The notes under the pieces: generated by a model
The model's input: the letters and a program-made list of their open reading frames with translations, nothing else
What the model was told of the DNA's origin: nothing
Database searches by the model: none
Assembly: GCA_938083135.1 (NCBI GenBank)
Contig: CALLKY010000038.1
Span: 1 to 63,227, forward strand
Origin: an uncultured Alphaproteobacteria bacterium
Lineage (GTDB): Bacteria > Pseudomonadota > Alphaproteobacteria > Bin95
Reading direction: 5' to 3'
DNA: 63,227 nucleotides
Program-made: the position numbers and the translations under genes
In this document: in pieces, positions 35,811 to 46,503 of the stretch
How positions within the stretch are numbered: the first letter of the stretch is position 1
Layout: each line of letters begins with the position of its first letter

Positions 35811-37013
35811 TTATATGAAGTCTAACGGAAGAACCTGCACGAGATCCCCGATTTTCGCCGCCTCTGTATGGGGTGCTCGCACGATTAACGCATTCGCTGC
35901 CGCATAGACTGACATCATAGAACTGTCCTGGACACGGAACGGTTCAACCGCGAATCCATGTTCCTGTTCCGCCGTCATTCGCGCGCGAACATAATCCTGG
36001 CGGCGGTCATTGGCTGCCATAGGTGTTTTGAGGCGGGCATAGGTGGCGGGCGGGGCTGTATCCTCACGGCCCAGCATGTGTCGGATTGCAGGGCCGAGAA
36101 ATAAATGGGCGCAAACCATCGTCGAAACTGGGTTTCCGGGTAGGCCAAGCACCATTTGCCCGCCGAGCGCACCAAACATGAGCGGCTTGCCGGGCCGCAT
36201 AGCGATCCGCCAGAAATCGACGTCGAGGCCTTCTTTGGCGAGGGCACTCTGCACGAGGTCATGATCACCGACAGAAGCCCCACCTAGGGTCACCAGAATA
36301 TCGCAGCCTGCCGCTTGCCGGGCCGCAGATATCAGTGCGCCTTCATCATCCTTGGCGACATCGAGCATCAAAGGCTCACCGCCACAGTCTCGCACATATG
36401 CGGCGATACCAAGGCCACTGGAGCCTATGATTTGTCCTGGCGCAAGGGCATCCCCAGGCAGCTTGATTTCATCGCCGGTCGCCAGAATTGCGACCCGGGG
36501 GCGGCGTGCGGCGCGCACCCATACGATATTCATGCCCGCAGCAAGGCTGAGCTGGCCAGGCGTCATTACCGTGCCTGCAGGGATGGTTGTCTCACCGCTT
36601 CTGAAGTCCAGCCCGGCGCGACGGATATGGCGGCCAAGCTCTGCCGCTTCACTGAGGCGCACAGTATCGCCGTCACGATCAACATCTTCCTGCAGCACGA
36701 TAGAATCAGCACCCGCCGGAACTTCGCCGCCAGTGAAGATTCGAACGGCCTGGCCTTTACCAACTGTGTCAGTAAAAGGCCGGCCTGCCGGTGATTCGCC
36801 TATGACCTTAAGGCTAGCCGGTGCGGCTGCAGTATCGGCCGCGCGCAGGGCATAGCCATCCATCGCGGACATATCCGCAGGAGGCTGTGTGCGGCGGGCG
36901 ATAATCGGTTCTGCAAGGGTTCGGCCATGGGCATCGGCAAGCATCATGAGTTCGATGCCGGTTGGCTTCGCGGCCTCGAGTACCCGTGCCTGCGCTTCCT
37001 CGACAGGGATCAT
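35811..37013 (-). CDS. moeA: Molybdopterin molybdenumtransferase
   Basis: 400 residues of MoeA, which inserts molybdate into adenylylated molybdopterin. Present are [63 protein letters not shown] and the C-terminal [12 protein letters not shown]. Its ATG overlaps the moaC stop by four bases (ATGA), so it belongs to the trp-moa run. Implies that molybdoenzymes are made in this organism. Confidence 0.95.
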   Translation of the reverse strand: MIPVEEAQARVLEAAKPTGIELMMLADAHGRTLAEPIIARRTQPPADMSAMDGYALRAADTAAAPASLKVIGESPAGRPFTDTVGKGQAVRIFTGGEVPAGADSIVLQEDVDRDGDTVRLSEAAELGRHIRRAGLDFRSGETTIPAGTVMTPGQLSLAAGMNIVWVRAARRPRVAILATGDEIKLPGDALAPGQIIGSSGLGIAAYVRDCGGEPLMLDVAKDDEGALISAARQAAGCDILVTLGGASVGDHDLVQSALAKEGLDVDFWRIAMRPGKPLMFGALGGQMVLGLPGNPVSTMVCAHLFLGPAIRHMLGREDTAPPATYARLKTPMAANDRRQDYVRARMTAEQEHGFAVEPFRVQDSSMMSVYAAANALIVRAPHTEAAKIGDLVQVLPLDFI

Positions 37014-37492
37014 TTGCTGGCCTCATAAACACCAGATTTACCGCCGGATTTATGCAGCAGCCGGGTGCTTTCAATCGTCATGCCCCGATCCATTGCCTTG
37101 ACCATATCGTAGACGGTGAGTGCGGCCACAGAGGCTGCTGTCAGCGCTTCCATCTCTACACCTGTCTTCCCGGTTGTCTTGCATTCGGCTTCAACATGAA
37201 CCGATTGCAGGTCTTCGCTAAGCTGAAGGTCCAGGTTCACAGCAGTCAAAGGCAAGGGATGGCAAAGCGGAATGAGATCGGACGTTTTCTTGGCCGCCAT
37301 GATCCCCGCGAGCCTGGCGACTGCCAACACATCGCCTTTGCCGACCTTACCTTCTGCAATACGCTGGCCCGTTTCACGCTGCATTGTGATGCGGGAGACG
37401 GCGACGGCGCGGCGGTCTGTTTCGGGCTTTGCGCCAACATCGACCATTTGCGCCCGTCCAGACGCATCGAAATGAGTGAGTTTATCGGCCAT
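37010..37492 (-). CDS. moaC: Cyclic pyranopterin monophosphate synthase
   Basis: 160 residues from ATG 37492. MoaC works with MoaA to make cyclic pyranopterin monophosphate from GTP. Conserved stretches: [65 protein letters not shown] and KSGGKSG. Only one base separates it from the trpC stop. moaA is not in the window. The longer upstream frame overlaps trpC and is not real. Confidence 0.95.
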   Translation of the reverse strand: MADKLTHFDASGRAQMVDVGAKPETDRRAVAVSRITMQRETGQRIAEGKVGKGDVLAVARLAGIMAAKKTSDLIPLCHPLPLTAVNLDLQLSEDLQSVHVEAECKTTGKTGVEMEALTAASVAALTVYDMVKAMDRGMTIESTRLLHKSGGKSGVYEASK

Positions 37493-37493
37493 A

Positions 37494-38294
37494 TTATGTG
37501 CGACCTTCGCCAATGAGTTTGGACGCCGCTTGTTGCACATCGTCTTCACGCATGAGCCGTTCACCAACAAGGAATCCGCGGGCACCTTCGGCCCAGAGTC
37601 GCGCCAGGTCCGTTCTGTCGCCGATCCCGCTTTCAGAGATGATGCGCCGCCCCGCATGGGGCTTTGCAGCCAGCCTGCCTGTCGTGGCGAGATCAGTTTT
37701 CATGATTTTGAGATCACGGTTATTGATGCCGATCAGCGGCGATTGCAGCTTCATGGCGCGCTCGAATTCGGCCTCATCATGGGTCTCCACCAACACATCC
37801 ATGCCATAACTCATGGCTGTGGATTCCATTTCTGCAGCCAGGATGTCATCCACGGCGGATAGGATGATCAGAATACAATCGGCACCCAGGGCGCGGGATT
37901 CCACGATTTGATACGGCGAGACCATAAAGTCCTTACGGAGGGCAGGGATGCTGCATGCCCCGCGTGCTTGGCCGAGATAAGCATCCTCGCCTTGAAAATA
38001 GGGCGCATCCGTCAACACGGATAAGCAGGCAGCACCTGCGGCTTCATAAGCGACGGCGAGCGCTGCGGGATTGAAATCTTCCCGGATCAGTCCAGCGCTT
38101 GGTGAAGCGCGTTTGATCTCCGTGATCATCGGATATTGGCCGGCGGCATCCTTTGCCGCAAGGGCCGCGCCGAAGCCGCGCACAGGGTCAGCCGCTTTGG
38201 CGGCTGGCTCGAGCATGCGCAAGGGCTTCTCGCGTTCACATGCAGCGACATGCTCACGCTTTCGGTCAACGATCTCCTGGAGAATATCCACCAT
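37494..38294 (-). CDS. trpC: Indole-3-glycerol-phosphate synthase
   Basis: 266 residues, a monofunctional TrpC barrel without a fused TrpF. Motifs: [28 protein letters not shown] with the catalytic lysine, [48 protein letters not shown] and [12 protein letters not shown]. It closes the indole ring in tryptophan synthesis. Its ATG shares one base with the trpD stop. trpF, trpB and trpA are not in the window. Confidence 0.96.
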   Translation of the reverse strand: MVDILQEIVDRKREHVAACEREKPLRMLEPAAKAADPVRGFGAALAAKDAAGQYPMITEIKRASPSAGLIREDFNPAALAVAYEAAGAACLSVLTDAPYFQGEDAYLGQARGACSIPALRKDFMVSPYQIVESRALGADCILIILSAVDDILAAEMESTAMSYGMDVLVETHDEAEFERAMKLQSPLIGINNRDLKIMKTDLATTGRLAAKPHAGRRIISESGIGDRTDLARLWAEGARGFLVGERLMREDDVQQAASKLIGEGRT

Positions 38295-39325
38295 TATAGG
38301 CGCTCCGGCGGGGGCGCTTCGTTGGTGATTGCGATAAGCTTCGCTAATGCCGTATTCGCCATGCCGCCATCAATGCTGGCTTCCGCCATGGTGACACCCG
38401 CTTTCAGGTCCGTGACTTTATCGGAAACCATGAATGCTGCCGCTGCGTTATAAAGGACAATATCCCGGTACGAGTTTTTGGCACCATCAAGCAGTGCCCG
38501 CAGTGCTTTCGCGTTCTCATCCGGCGTACCGCCCTGCAAATCATTCGTGGATGCGGTTGGAATGCCAGCATCGGCAGGGGAGAGCTCGAATAAGGTGACT
38601 TGGCCATTGTTCAGCTCGGCTACGGTGGATGTGCCAGTCGTCGTTAGCTCATCCATGCCATCTGAACCATGGACGACCCAAGCGCGCTCTGATCCAAGCG
38701 CACCGAGCACTTTGGCCTGCCGCTCCACATATTCCGCTGCAAAGATGCCCATAAGCTGGCGCGGTGCTTCTGCTGGGTTAGAGAGAGGGCCTAGCAGGTT
38801 GAAGATCGTGCGGGTCGCGAGTTCTGTCCGGACACCTGCGACATGGCGTGTGGCACCGTGATGCCTTGGTGCCATCATGAAGGCGATATTGGCTTCCCAA
38901 AGCGCACGCTCAACAAGCGACATATCCGCATCAATATTGACGCCCAGCGCGCCGAGCACATCAGACGAGCCTGATTTGGACGAGGCGGCGCGGTTCCCGT
39001 GCTTCGCCACGGGAACGCCAGCACCCGCAACAACAAGCGCTACGGCTGTCGAGATATTCAGCGTGCCTTTGGGACCACCGCCAGTACCGCAGGTGTCGAT
39101 AGCGCCGGGCGGTGGTTTGATTTTGACCGCTTTGGCGCGCATGGCGCGGGCGGCACCCGTTAGCTCAGCTTCTGTTTCACCGCGCACACGCATGCCCATG
39201 AGTAGGGCGCCCATTTGTGCCGGTGTCGCATCGCCGGACATCATAACGTTAAAGGCGTCTTCAGCCTGCTGCTGATCCAGCGAGCGGCCAAGGGAAATTT
39301 GGGTCAGGAAAGGCCGAAGGTCCAT
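38294..39325 (-). CDS. trpD: Anthranilate phosphoribosyltransferase
   Basis: 343 residues from ATG 39325, which lies just four bases after the trpG stop. The phosphate-binding signature DTCGTGGGPKGTLNISTA, VAKHGNRAASSKSGSSDVL and FNLLGPLSNPAEAPRQLMG are conserved. It transfers phosphoribose from PRPP to anthranilate. An upstream in-frame ATG (39349) would overlap trpG and is less likely. Confidence 0.96.
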   Translation of the reverse strand: MDLRPFLTQISLGRSLDQQQAEDAFNVMMSGDATPAQMGALLMGMRVRGETEAELTGAARAMRAKAVKIKPPPGAIDTCGTGGGPKGTLNISTAVALVVAGAGVPVAKHGNRAASSKSGSSDVLGALGVNIDADMSLVERALWEANIAFMMAPRHHGATRHVAGVRTELATRTIFNLLGPLSNPAEAPRQLMGIFAAEYVERQAKVLGALGSERAWVVHGSDGMDELTTTGTSTVAELNNGQVTLFELSPADAGIPTASTNDLQGGTPDENAKALRALLDGAKNSYRDIVLYNAAAAFMVSDKVTDLKAGVTMAEASIDGGMANTALAKLIAITNEAPPPERL

Positions 39326-39329
39326 GATG

Positions 39330-39968
39330 TCAGACTCCGTCCATCGCATACTTCCGGCGCGCCGGGAGCGGTTTGGGATCTTTGTTGGGCAATCGCCCAT
39401 TGGTCGCCATTTTCAGAAAATTCCCAAGCAGCTTATGGCCGTATTCGGACGCAATGCTTTCTGGATGGAACTGCACAGCGTGGATCGGGCGATCCGCATG
39501 CATAATACCCATGATGCAGCCATCCTGCGTGCGCGCATTGACGATCAGGCTGTTCGGCAAGGATTGCGGCTGGATGACCAGCGAGTGATAGCGCGTTGCC
39601 TCAAACTGTTCCGGCAGGTCTGCGAACACACCCGTTTGGTCTGTTGAAACCACACTGAGTTTGCCATGCAGTGGTTCCGGCGCGCGTTCGATAACGCTGC
39701 CAAAGGCTTGCCCAATGGCCTGATGCCCCAGGCAAACCCCGAAGATCGGCAAATCATCCGGCGCTTGGCGCACGACTTCGAGGCAGATACCTGCTTCATC
39801 GGGTGTGCAGGGGCCGGGGGACAGGATAATGCCCTCATAGTCGCCGTTGATCACTTCATCGACGGTGATCTCATCATTGCGTTTTACAGCCACGTCAGCG
39901 CCAAGTTCGCTAATGAAGTGTCGCAGATTGTAGACAAAGCTGTCGTAGTTATCGATCAGCAAAAACAT
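39330..39968 (-). CDS. trpG: Anthranilate synthase component II (glutamine amidotransferase)
   Basis: 212 residues of a class I glutamine amidotransferase. LIDNYDSFVYNLRHF at the start, oxyanion segment LSPGPCTPDEAG, nucleophile in FGVCLGHQAIGQAFG, and HAVQFHPESIASE with the catalytic His-Glu. It provides ammonia to TrpE, and may also serve PabB. It follows trpE with a 67-base gap. Confidence 0.96.
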   Translation of the reverse strand: MFLLIDNYDSFVYNLRHFISELGADVAVKRNDEITVDEVINGDYEGIILSPGPCTPDEAGICLEVVRQAPDDLPIFGVCLGHQAIGQAFGSVIERAPEPLHGKLSVVSTDQTGVFADLPEQFEATRYHSLVIQPQSLPNSLIVNARTQDGCIMGIMHADRPIHAVQFHPESIASEYGHKLLGNFLKMATNGRLPNKDPKPLPARRKYAMDGV

Positions 39969-40035
39969 ATGCGCATCCTCGCGTTCCGCTGCATTCGCCT
40001 AGAGTTGCGGCAGCGTATACTAGGTTCAAGGGCCG

Positions 40036-41541
40036 TTAAAGCGACCGGGCGGCCGCTGCAGCGCGCACCAACGCGCGGGCTTTGTCATGGCATTCCTGGT
40101 ATTCGGCTTCCGGATCACTATCCGCCACGACGCCGACACCAGCCTGCACATACAGTTTGCCGTCTTTCACGACGCCAGTGCGCAGGGCAATGCAGGTATC
40201 CATGGAGCCGTTGGAGGCAAAGTAGCCGATGCATCCGGCATAGACACCACGCTTGGTCGGCTCCAACTCATCGATGATTTCCATCGCCCGAACTTTTGGT
40301 GCGCCGGATACGGTACCAGCAGGGAAGCCTGCGATCAGCGCGCCGATTTCGTCATACTCAGGTGTGATCTGACCAATGACGGTCGAGCTCATATGCATGA
40401 CGTGGCTGTAGCGCTCGATATCAAACTGCGCCGTCACCTCGACACTGCCGATCTCAGAAACCCGCCCGACATCATTCCTTGCCAAGTCCAGCAGCATCAG
40501 ATGTTCAGCGAGTTCTTTCGGATCATTCTTCAGGCTTTCAGCCAGCACGGCATCCTCAGCGGCATTCGCACCACGGCGACGGGTGCCTGCGAGCGGGCGA
40601 ATCGTAACAATATCATCGCGCGCGCGCACCAGAATTTCCGGGCTGGAACCAACAATCGAGAAATCGCCATAATCCAGGAAGAACAGAAACGGTGAGGGGT
40701 TCAAGCGTCGAAGGGCCCGGTAGAGATCAAACGGCTCTTGCTCAAATGGCACGACGAACCGTTGGCTCGGCACGATCTGGAACGCATCGCCAGCACGGAT
40801 ATATTCTTTGGCTGCCTCGACAGCCGCCAAAAAATCTGACTTTGAGAAATTGGACTCGATGTCTTCTGGTGCCAGTGGTTGGGCTGCTGCTCCAGATTGG
40901 GGGGCGCGGGCAGGCATGGGGCCGTTTAGGCGCTCAACGGCGGCGGCAAGCCGACCCGTAGCCTCAGCATAGGCCGTATCTGCATCCATGCCTGATGTAG
41001 GGCGGACGGGTGTTACGATGGTGATGATATCGCCAACCGTATCAAACACAGCCATGATCGTTGGCCGGACGAAAATTCCGTCCGGAATTCCAAGTGTGTC
41101 TTCGGGCTCGTTTGGTAGCCGCTCCATCAGGCGGACCATGTCATAGCCCATATAGCCAACAAGGCTGGATGCCATTGGGGGCAGGCCAACGGGCAGGCTT
41201 TCGATCTGTGACTCGGCAATCAGTGCACGGAGCGAATCGAGTGAACCCTGCGTTTCAGCCTGATATGAGGCTTCCGCATGGGGCGCTATGCGGCTGACTT
41301 CCGCTTGATTGCCCCGGCACCGCCAGATCAGATCCGGCTCAATGCCGATAAAGGAGTAGCGTCCACGGGTTTCCCCGCCCTCGACGCTCTCCAGAATAAA
41401 ACTGTTCGGGCCACCACCGGATAGCTTAAGCATGGCGGACACGGTGGTTTCCAGATCGGCGGAAACCTGTGTCCACGCGACTTGCGGTGCCCCGGCGTTA
41501 TATGTCTCAGCGAAGGTCGAGCGTTCGGGGTCTATGCGCAT
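40036..41541 (-). CDS. trpE: Anthranilate synthase component I
   Basis: 501 residues. The N-terminal regulatory part includes FILESVEGGETRGRYSFIG, where tryptophan feedback binds in this family. The chorismate-binding C-terminal part has AGDAFQIVPSQRF, IVGSSPEILVRARDDIVTIRPLAGTR, MLLDLARNDVGRVSEIGSV and AGFPAGTVSGAPKVRAMEII. It is separate from TrpG, unlike the TrpE-G fusion of Rhizobiales. It starts five bases after the ppiD stop, suggesting read-through from ppiD; no separate trp leader peptide is seen. Confidence 0.96.
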   Translation of the reverse strand: MRIDPERSTFAETYNAGAPQVAWTQVSADLETTVSAMLKLSGGGPNSFILESVEGGETRGRYSFIGIEPDLIWRCRGNQAEVSRIAPHAEASYQAETQGSLDSLRALIAESQIESLPVGLPPMASSLVGYMGYDMVRLMERLPNEPEDTLGIPDGIFVRPTIMAVFDTVGDIITIVTPVRPTSGMDADTAYAEATGRLAAAVERLNGPMPARAPQSGAAAQPLAPEDIESNFSKSDFLAAVEAAKEYIRAGDAFQIVPSQRFVVPFEQEPFDLYRALRRLNPSPFLFFLDYGDFSIVGSSPEILVRARDDIVTIRPLAGTRRRGANAAEDAVLAESLKNDPKELAEHLMLLDLARNDVGRVSEIGSVEVTAQFDIERYSHVMHMSSTVIGQITPEYDEIGALIAGFPAGTVSGAPKVRAMEIIDELEPTKRGVYAGCIGYFASNGSMDTCIALRTGVVKDGKLYVQAGVGVVADSDPEAEYQECHDKARALVRAAAAARSL

Positions 41542-41546
41542 TGGGT

Positions 41547-43433
41547 CTACTGCAGGTATGGGCCGGCGGGCGGCGCTTCGGGAACATTGTTGATCGTTGC
41601 CGGGTTTGCTGTGCGCGCGACGGCACCCAGAACTTCAACACGATCATTCGCGTAAACATTAGCAAGCTGTGCCAGGTATGCGGCTTCCGCTTCGCCCTTC
41701 GGATCAAACGTGGGCTTCGCAATCGACTGGACGTAGACAATAGCTACGGCGTCGCCATTGATTGCTTGAACGGATGTTTTCTCCGCAGCTGCAAACGCGC
41801 TTTCGATCAGGTTTGCTGGAAGCTTGGTTTCCTGTTGCAGAACCTGCCGGGTCTTTGGCGCAAATTCTGTGACGGATAGGCCAATGGCTGTTGCAGCCGC
41901 TTTGAACGCCGTCACGTCAGTTGCTTCGCCAATGGCTTTTGCCTGGGCTAGGGCAGCTTCAGATTGCTTCTCGGATTGCCAGGCCTTGGCGGCGTCCGCT
42001 TGGACATCCTCATAAGGCTTCGGCGCAGACGGTGTGACCTTGTCGACAATCAGGGACACAAACGACCCGTCCTTCAATTCAATCAAGCCGCTCTGGTCGC
42101 CAACATTGCGGTCAAAGACAGTGTTGATAAAGGTTTGGTCGCTTGGCAGGCCATGCAGGCGCTGGCCAGACGCATCCGCCCCACTCCGGCTGTAGCCAGC
42201 CACGGTGATCGGCGCGAGGCCAGCAGACTTGCTTGCGGCTTCTAGATCACCACCGGCTGCAAGCGCATCCTCGGCGGCATTGGCCACGTCGATCAGGCTG
42301 TTATTGGCGCGTTCCTGGCGAAGCTGCTCCGTGATCGCAGGTTTGATGTCCGCGAGCGGCGTTGTTTTCTCCGGCTCAATCTTGGAGACCAAAACAACGT
42401 GCCAGCCGAGCCTGGATTCATGCGCTTCGGTCAGGCCTTCCGTTGAGAGGCTGTAGACGGTCTCACCAACAGATGCCGGGAAGATGGCAGAGCGTTGCAG
42501 TGGGCCAAGGTCCGTCACCAGCGCACCTGCGAACTCAGCGGCGGTCACGAAGGCTTCTGGGTCCTTAGGGGCTACCTGCTTGAAGGTTTTGGCTGCCGTT
42601 GCGTCGCTGAATAGTGCTTGGGTCAGCGTGCGCACTTCAGGCTGCACGAAGCTTGCCTTGTTGGTCTCGTAATACGCAGCGACCTCTGCATCCGTGATTT
42701 CAGTGGCTGCAGCGACGCGGGGGACGGAGATATAAAGTACGCGAATGTCCCGGCGCTCTGGCTCAGCGAAGCGCGCGGCATTGGCGGCGATGTATTCTTT
42801 GGTCTGTGCTTCTGTTGGTACGATTGGCGTAACAGCGCTTAGTGGCAAGCTCGCTGTTGCAATCGTCCGCGTCTGGGTTTCCAGCGCATACATCATCTCG
42901 GCCAGTGGCTGGGGTGGGGGCAGCTTAATCGCTACGGCCTCTCCCAATTGCTGGCGGACCAGTTCCTTTTGTAAGCTATTCACATAGCTATCTTCACTGA
43001 TGCCAGCATTGAAGAGCGCTTGACGGAAGCGGTTCGCGTCAAAGTTTCCAGCCTGTGTTTGGAAGGCAGGATTGGCCATGATTGCGTTGCGGACAGCATC
43101 CTCGCCCGCGGTGACGCCAAGATGCCGTGCCTCCATATCAAGTGCAGCCTGACCGATCAGTTGATCCAGCGCTGCCGCGCGGATAGCGCCCTCGGGCAGA
43201 GAGGATACGTCAAACCGTGCGCCGAGTAGCTGTCGCATCTGCTCCAGCTGGCGACGTTCGGCGACATCTACATTATCGCGACGGACCTCAATCTCACCGA
43301 CTTCAGCCAGCACAGGATTGGCTTCAGGCGTTAGATAATCGCCGATACCCCAGGCTGCGAAGCTCAAAATGAGGAGCCCGAACAGAATTTTAGCCACCCA
43401 ACCGGCGGCTTGCTTGCGCATTGCGATGAGCAT
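41547..43433 (-). CDS. ppiD: PpiD-like peptidyl-prolyl isomerase, inner-membrane anchored
   Basis: 628 residues. One membrane helix near the N-terminus (AKILFGLLILSFAAWGIGDYL, residues 14-34) is followed by a SurA-N-like chaperone region (ALDQLIGQAALDMEARHLGV) and a weakly conserved parvulin domain in the middle (LTEAHESRLGWHVVLVSKIEP). PpiD works near the Sec translocon on proteins leaving into the periplasm. Either Met1 or Met5 could be the start. It heads the minus-strand run into trpE, as seen in other alphaproteobacteria, and is divergent from tpiA. Confidence 0.92.
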   Translation of the reverse strand: MLIAMRKQAAGWVAKILFGLLILSFAAWGIGDYLTPEANPVLAEVGEIEVRRDNVDVAERRQLEQMRQLLGARFDVSSLPEGAIRAAALDQLIGQAALDMEARHLGVTAGEDAVRNAIMANPAFQTQAGNFDANRFRQALFNAGISEDSYVNSLQKELVRQQLGEAVAIKLPPPQPLAEMMYALETQTRTIATASLPLSAVTPIVPTEAQTKEYIAANAARFAEPERRDIRVLYISVPRVAAATEITDAEVAAYYETNKASFVQPEVRTLTQALFSDATAAKTFKQVAPKDPEAFVTAAEFAGALVTDLGPLQRSAIFPASVGETVYSLSTEGLTEAHESRLGWHVVLVSKIEPEKTTPLADIKPAITEQLRQERANNSLIDVANAAEDALAAGGDLEAASKSAGLAPITVAGYSRSGADASGQRLHGLPSDQTFINTVFDRNVGDQSGLIELKDGSFVSLIVDKVTPSAPKPYEDVQADAAKAWQSEKQSEAALAQAKAIGEATDVTAFKAAATAIGLSVTEFAPKTRQVLQQETKLPANLIESAFAAAEKTSVQAINGDAVAIVYVQSIAKPTFDPKGEAEAAYLAQLANVYANDRVEVLGAVARTANPATINNVPEAPPAGPYLQ

Positions 43434-43625
43434 GAACGGACCCTGTGTCTTGATAAAAGGATAGGCCGGATAAGGCCGCGGATCATAGGGATGTCATGAC
43501 CGTCCGGCAATCCGGCAACAGACTGGAATTGGACATTTCCCCCTTTATGATCGCTTTATATGGCGTCACATACGCTTGATTCGAGTGTGAACGCCCGAAT
43601 TGTCGCATCAAATAAGGATTTTGCC

Positions 43626-44384
43626 TTGAGCCAACCTGAATATCTGATCGCCGGAAATTGGAAAATGAATGGCCTCGGCGCGGATGCTGATGCGCTAGCA
43701 AAGGGCGTCGCAGCTGGCGCTTCATCTGCGCCAGCAGTCACAGAACTGCTCGTCTGCCCGCCTTATCTACATATTGATCGTGTTAGTGCCGCATTGGCTG
43801 GGTCGGGCGCGCAGGTTGGCGGGCAAGATTGTCACAATGAAATTTCGGGCGCTTTCACGGGCGATGTGTCTGCCGAAATGCTGGCGGATATGGGCTGTTC
43901 GTATGTGATCGTCGGGCATTCAGAGCGCCGTGATGGCCATCGGGAAGGCGATCCTGCTATCTGGGCAAAGGCCTCTGCGGCACTGCGGGCTGGTCTCAAG
44001 CCAATCATCTGTGTTGGCGAGACCGAGCAGGAGCGGTTGGCTGGCAAAGCTGAGGAAACTGTGGCTCGCCAAGTGCGCGCCTGCACACCGGATGGTGTCG
44101 ATGGCAGTAAAATCGCACTCGCGTATGAGCCCGTTTGGGCGATCGGCAGCGGGCGGACGCCAACGCGGGATGAAATCGCGGCTGTGCATAAAGCTATGCG
44201 GGACGCACTTGAAGATATGTTGGGTGCGGATGCTGGCGGTGGGATTCGGCTGCTTTACGGCGGCTCGGTGAAGCCATCTAACGCCAAGGAAATAATGACG
44301 CTGGACAACGTCAATGGCGCCTTGATCGGCGGTGCTAGCCTGAAAGCGGAAGATTTCTTGGGCATAGCGGCAACCTGCGCCTAG
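43626..44384 (+). CDS. tpiA: Triosephosphate isomerase
   Basis: 252 residues from TTG 43626. Substrate-binding LIAGNWKMNG at the start, the catalytic histidine in YVIVGHSERR, the catalytic glutamate in ALAYEPVWAIGSGRTP (start of the mobile loop) and the phosphate-binding LLYGGSVKPSNA are intact. The TTG is chosen because AAGGA lies seven bases before it and it gives the normal family length; an in-frame ATG at 43560 would add 22 unconserved residues and has no ribosome-binding site. First gene of a long plus-strand set. Confidence 0.93.
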   Translation: MSQPEYLIAGNWKMNGLGADADALAKGVAAGASSAPAVTELLVCPPYLHIDRVSAALAGSGAQVGGQDCHNEISGAFTGDVSAEMLADMGCSYVIVGHSERRDGHREGDPAIWAKASAALRAGLKPIICVGETEQERLAGKAEETVARQVRACTPDGVDGSKIALAYEPVWAIGSGRTPTRDEIAAVHKAMRDALEDMLGADAGGGIRLLYGGSVKPSNAKEIMTLDNVNGALIGGASLKAEDFLGIAATCA

Positions 44385-44459
44385 AAACTCGCGGCTTCTG
44401 ACTGTACATAGAGGGTCAAATCGAACGGTCGCGCTGCGCGAACCTATGCGCGCGCCCAT

Positions 44460-44792
44460 ATGAAAGCTTTGGAAACCATGGTCCCAGTCATCCTGACGAT
44501 CCATATTCTAATTGCGGCAGCACTTGTCGTTGTTGTTCTGATGCAGCGCTCTGAGGGGGGCGGGCTCGGTATTGGCGGTGGCGGCAGCGGTGGCGGCGGT
44601 GCTGGCCTGATGACAGGGCGGAGTGCGGCTAACTTGCTAACGCGGTCAACCGGCGCACTTGCCGTTGGGTTCTTTGCGACGAGCTTGATCTTGGCGATTC
44701 TTGCCAGTGGTTCAAACACACAACGCTCGATCATCGAAACACCTGCGGCGACATCACAGCCGCTCGTGCCGAGTGCGCCGACTGCACAATAG
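44460..44792 (+). CDS. secG: Protein-export membrane protein SecG
   Basis: 110 residues. Two membrane helices (VPVILTIHILIAAALVVVVLM; ALAVGFFATSLILAILA) flank the signature VLMQRSEGGGLGIGGGG...LMTGRSAANLLTRSTG. SecG is the small subunit of the SecYEG translocon. The C-terminal tail is Pro/Ala-rich. An internal ATG at 44478 with better spacing from a GGA could be the true start and would fit the usual N-terminus. Confidence 0.92.
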   Translation: MKALETMVPVILTIHILIAAALVVVVLMQRSEGGGLGIGGGGSGGGGAGLMTGRSAANLLTRSTGALAVGFFATSLILAILASGSNTQRSIIETPAATSQPLVPSAPTAQ

Positions 44793-44853
44793 GGCGACGG
44801 CGAAAGCTGGCGTTCAAGAGTTGATTCAAGCGCGGGGGGCTTAACGGCGCGCG

Positions 44854-46482
44854 ATGTCGAAATTTATTTTTATAACAGGCGGCGTCGCATCCTCCCTTGG
44901 CAAGGGCGTTGCATCGGCAGCTTTGGGGGCCTTGTTGCAGGCGCGCGGATACCGTGTGCGCTTGCGCAAGTTCGATCCGTACTTGAACATTGATCCCGGA
45001 ACGATGAGTCCGTACCAGCACGGCGAAGTGTTCGTGACCGATGATGGCGCTGAAACTGACCTCGATCTTGGTCACTATGAGCGATACCTGAACCAGTCCG
45101 GTAGCAAGAGCGATAGCGTCACCACCGGCCGTATCTACGAAACGGTGCTGCAGCGGGAACGCAAGGGCCTGTATTTGGGCGCTACGGTGCAGGTTATTCC
45201 GCACGTCACCGACATGATCAAGGAATTCATCCAGGCTGACCTGGACGACGAAGATTTCGTGCTGTGTGAAATTGGCGGCACTGTCGGCGATATTGAAAGC
45301 CTGCCGTTCATCGAGGCGATCCGTCAGCTTCGCCATGAACTCGGCTATGAGCAAACGATGTTCGTGCATCTAACATTGGTGCCTTACATCTCGGCTGCCG
45401 GTGAACTGAAAACCAAGCCGACACAGCACTCTGTCAAGGATCTGCTGAGCTCCGGGATTCAGCCGGACATGCTGCTTTGCCGGTCAGATCGTCCGATCCC
45501 AGCAGATGCCCAGCGCAAGATCGCGCTATTCTGCAACATCCGCGAAGAACGCGTCATTCAGGCGATTGACGTTGATACGACATACGCAACACCGCTGACC
45601 TACAATGCGGAAGGCTTCGATACAGAAGTGCTGAAGCATTTCGGCCTTGCTGACGAAACACCCCCTGATCTGAGCGTTTGGCGCGAGATCGTGGAGCGGG
45701 TACGGCAGCCAGAAGGCGTTGTGCGCATTGGTGTTGTCGGCAAGTATACGGTTCTGAAGGACGCATACAAATCTCTCATCGAAGCCCTTAATCACGGCGG
45801 CATCGCCAATAATGTGAAGGTTGAATGCGTTTGGATTGAGGCCGAAGCCTTTGAGAAATCGGGTGATAATTCCCAGCTGGAAGATGTGCACGGCATTCTA
45901 GTACCTGGTGGATTCGGCGAGCGTGGGGCAGAGGGCAAAATTCTCGCAGCGAAGTTCGCACGCGAAGAGAGGTTGCCATATTTCGGCATCTGCTTCGGTA
46001 TGCAGATGGCTGTCATTGAGATGGCGCGATCTGTTGTTGGTTGGGAAGACGCTGGCTCGACTGAGTTTGGCCCGACGATGCGTCCCGTTGTTGGCCTTAT
46101 GACCGAGTGGAAGCGCGGCGGTGAGGTCGAGCTTCGGGATAATGATAGCGATCTAGGTGGCACCATGCGGCTTGGTGCATATCCGGCGTCTCTCAAAGAA
46201 GGCTCTCGCGTTGCGGAAGCTTATGGTGAGACGCTGGTGCATGAGCGCCACCGTCACCGCTATGAAATAAACATCGCTTATCGTGACCAAATCGAAGCGG
46301 CGGGAATGATTTTCTCAGGCCTTTCACCGGATGGGCGCTTGCCCGAGATTGTGGAGCTGCCGGATCATCCTTGGTTTATCGGCGTGCAGTTCCATCCTGA
46401 ACTTAAATCCCGGCCGATGGAGCCGCATCCGCTGTTCCGCTCATTTATTGCTGCAGCGCTGGATCAAGCGCGGCTCGTTTAG
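44854..46482 (+). CDS. pyrG: CTP synthase
   Basis: 542 residues, a full-length two-domain enzyme. The N-terminal synthetase starts [26 protein letters not shown] and contains [18 protein letters not shown] and [10 protein letters not shown]. The glutamine amidotransferase domain has [10 protein letters not shown], the nucleophile in [17 protein letters not shown], and [11 protein letters not shown]. It makes CTP from UTP and glutamine. kdsA follows 21 bases later; CTP is also needed to activate KDO. Confidence 0.97.
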   Translation: MSKFIFITGGVASSLGKGVASAALGALLQARGYRVRLRKFDPYLNIDPGTMSPYQHGEVFVTDDGAETDLDLGHYERYLNQSGSKSDSVTTGRIYETVLQRERKGLYLGATVQVIPHVTDMIKEFIQADLDDEDFVLCEIGGTVGDIESLPFIEAIRQLRHELGYEQTMFVHLTLVPYISAAGELKTKPTQHSVKDLLSSGIQPDMLLCRSDRPIPADAQRKIALFCNIREERVIQAIDVDTTYATPLTYNAEGFDTEVLKHFGLADETPPDLSVWREIVERVRQPEGVVRIGVVGKYTVLKDAYKSLIEALNHGGIANNVKVECVWIEAEAFEKSGDNSQLEDVHGILVPGGFGERGAEGKILAAKFAREERLPYFGICFGMQMAVIEMARSVVGWEDAGSTEFGPTMRPVVGLMTEWKRGGEVELRDNDSDLGGTMRLGAYPASLKEGSRVAEAYGETLVHERHRHRYEINIAYRDQIEAAGMIFSGLSPDGRLPEIVELPDHPWFIGVQFHPELKSRPMEPHPLFRSFIAAALDQARLV

Positions 46483-46503
46483 TTTTTCCGACGGAGAGTC
46501 TGC

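Noticed and set aside
37493-37657. 55-residue upstream extension of moaC
   Set aside because: It lies wholly inside trpC and lacks MoaC similarity; the ATG at 37492 fits the family.
39969-40035. trp attenuator between trpE and trpG or before trpE
   Set aside because: No leader peptide with tandem tryptophan codons and no competing hairpins were seen.
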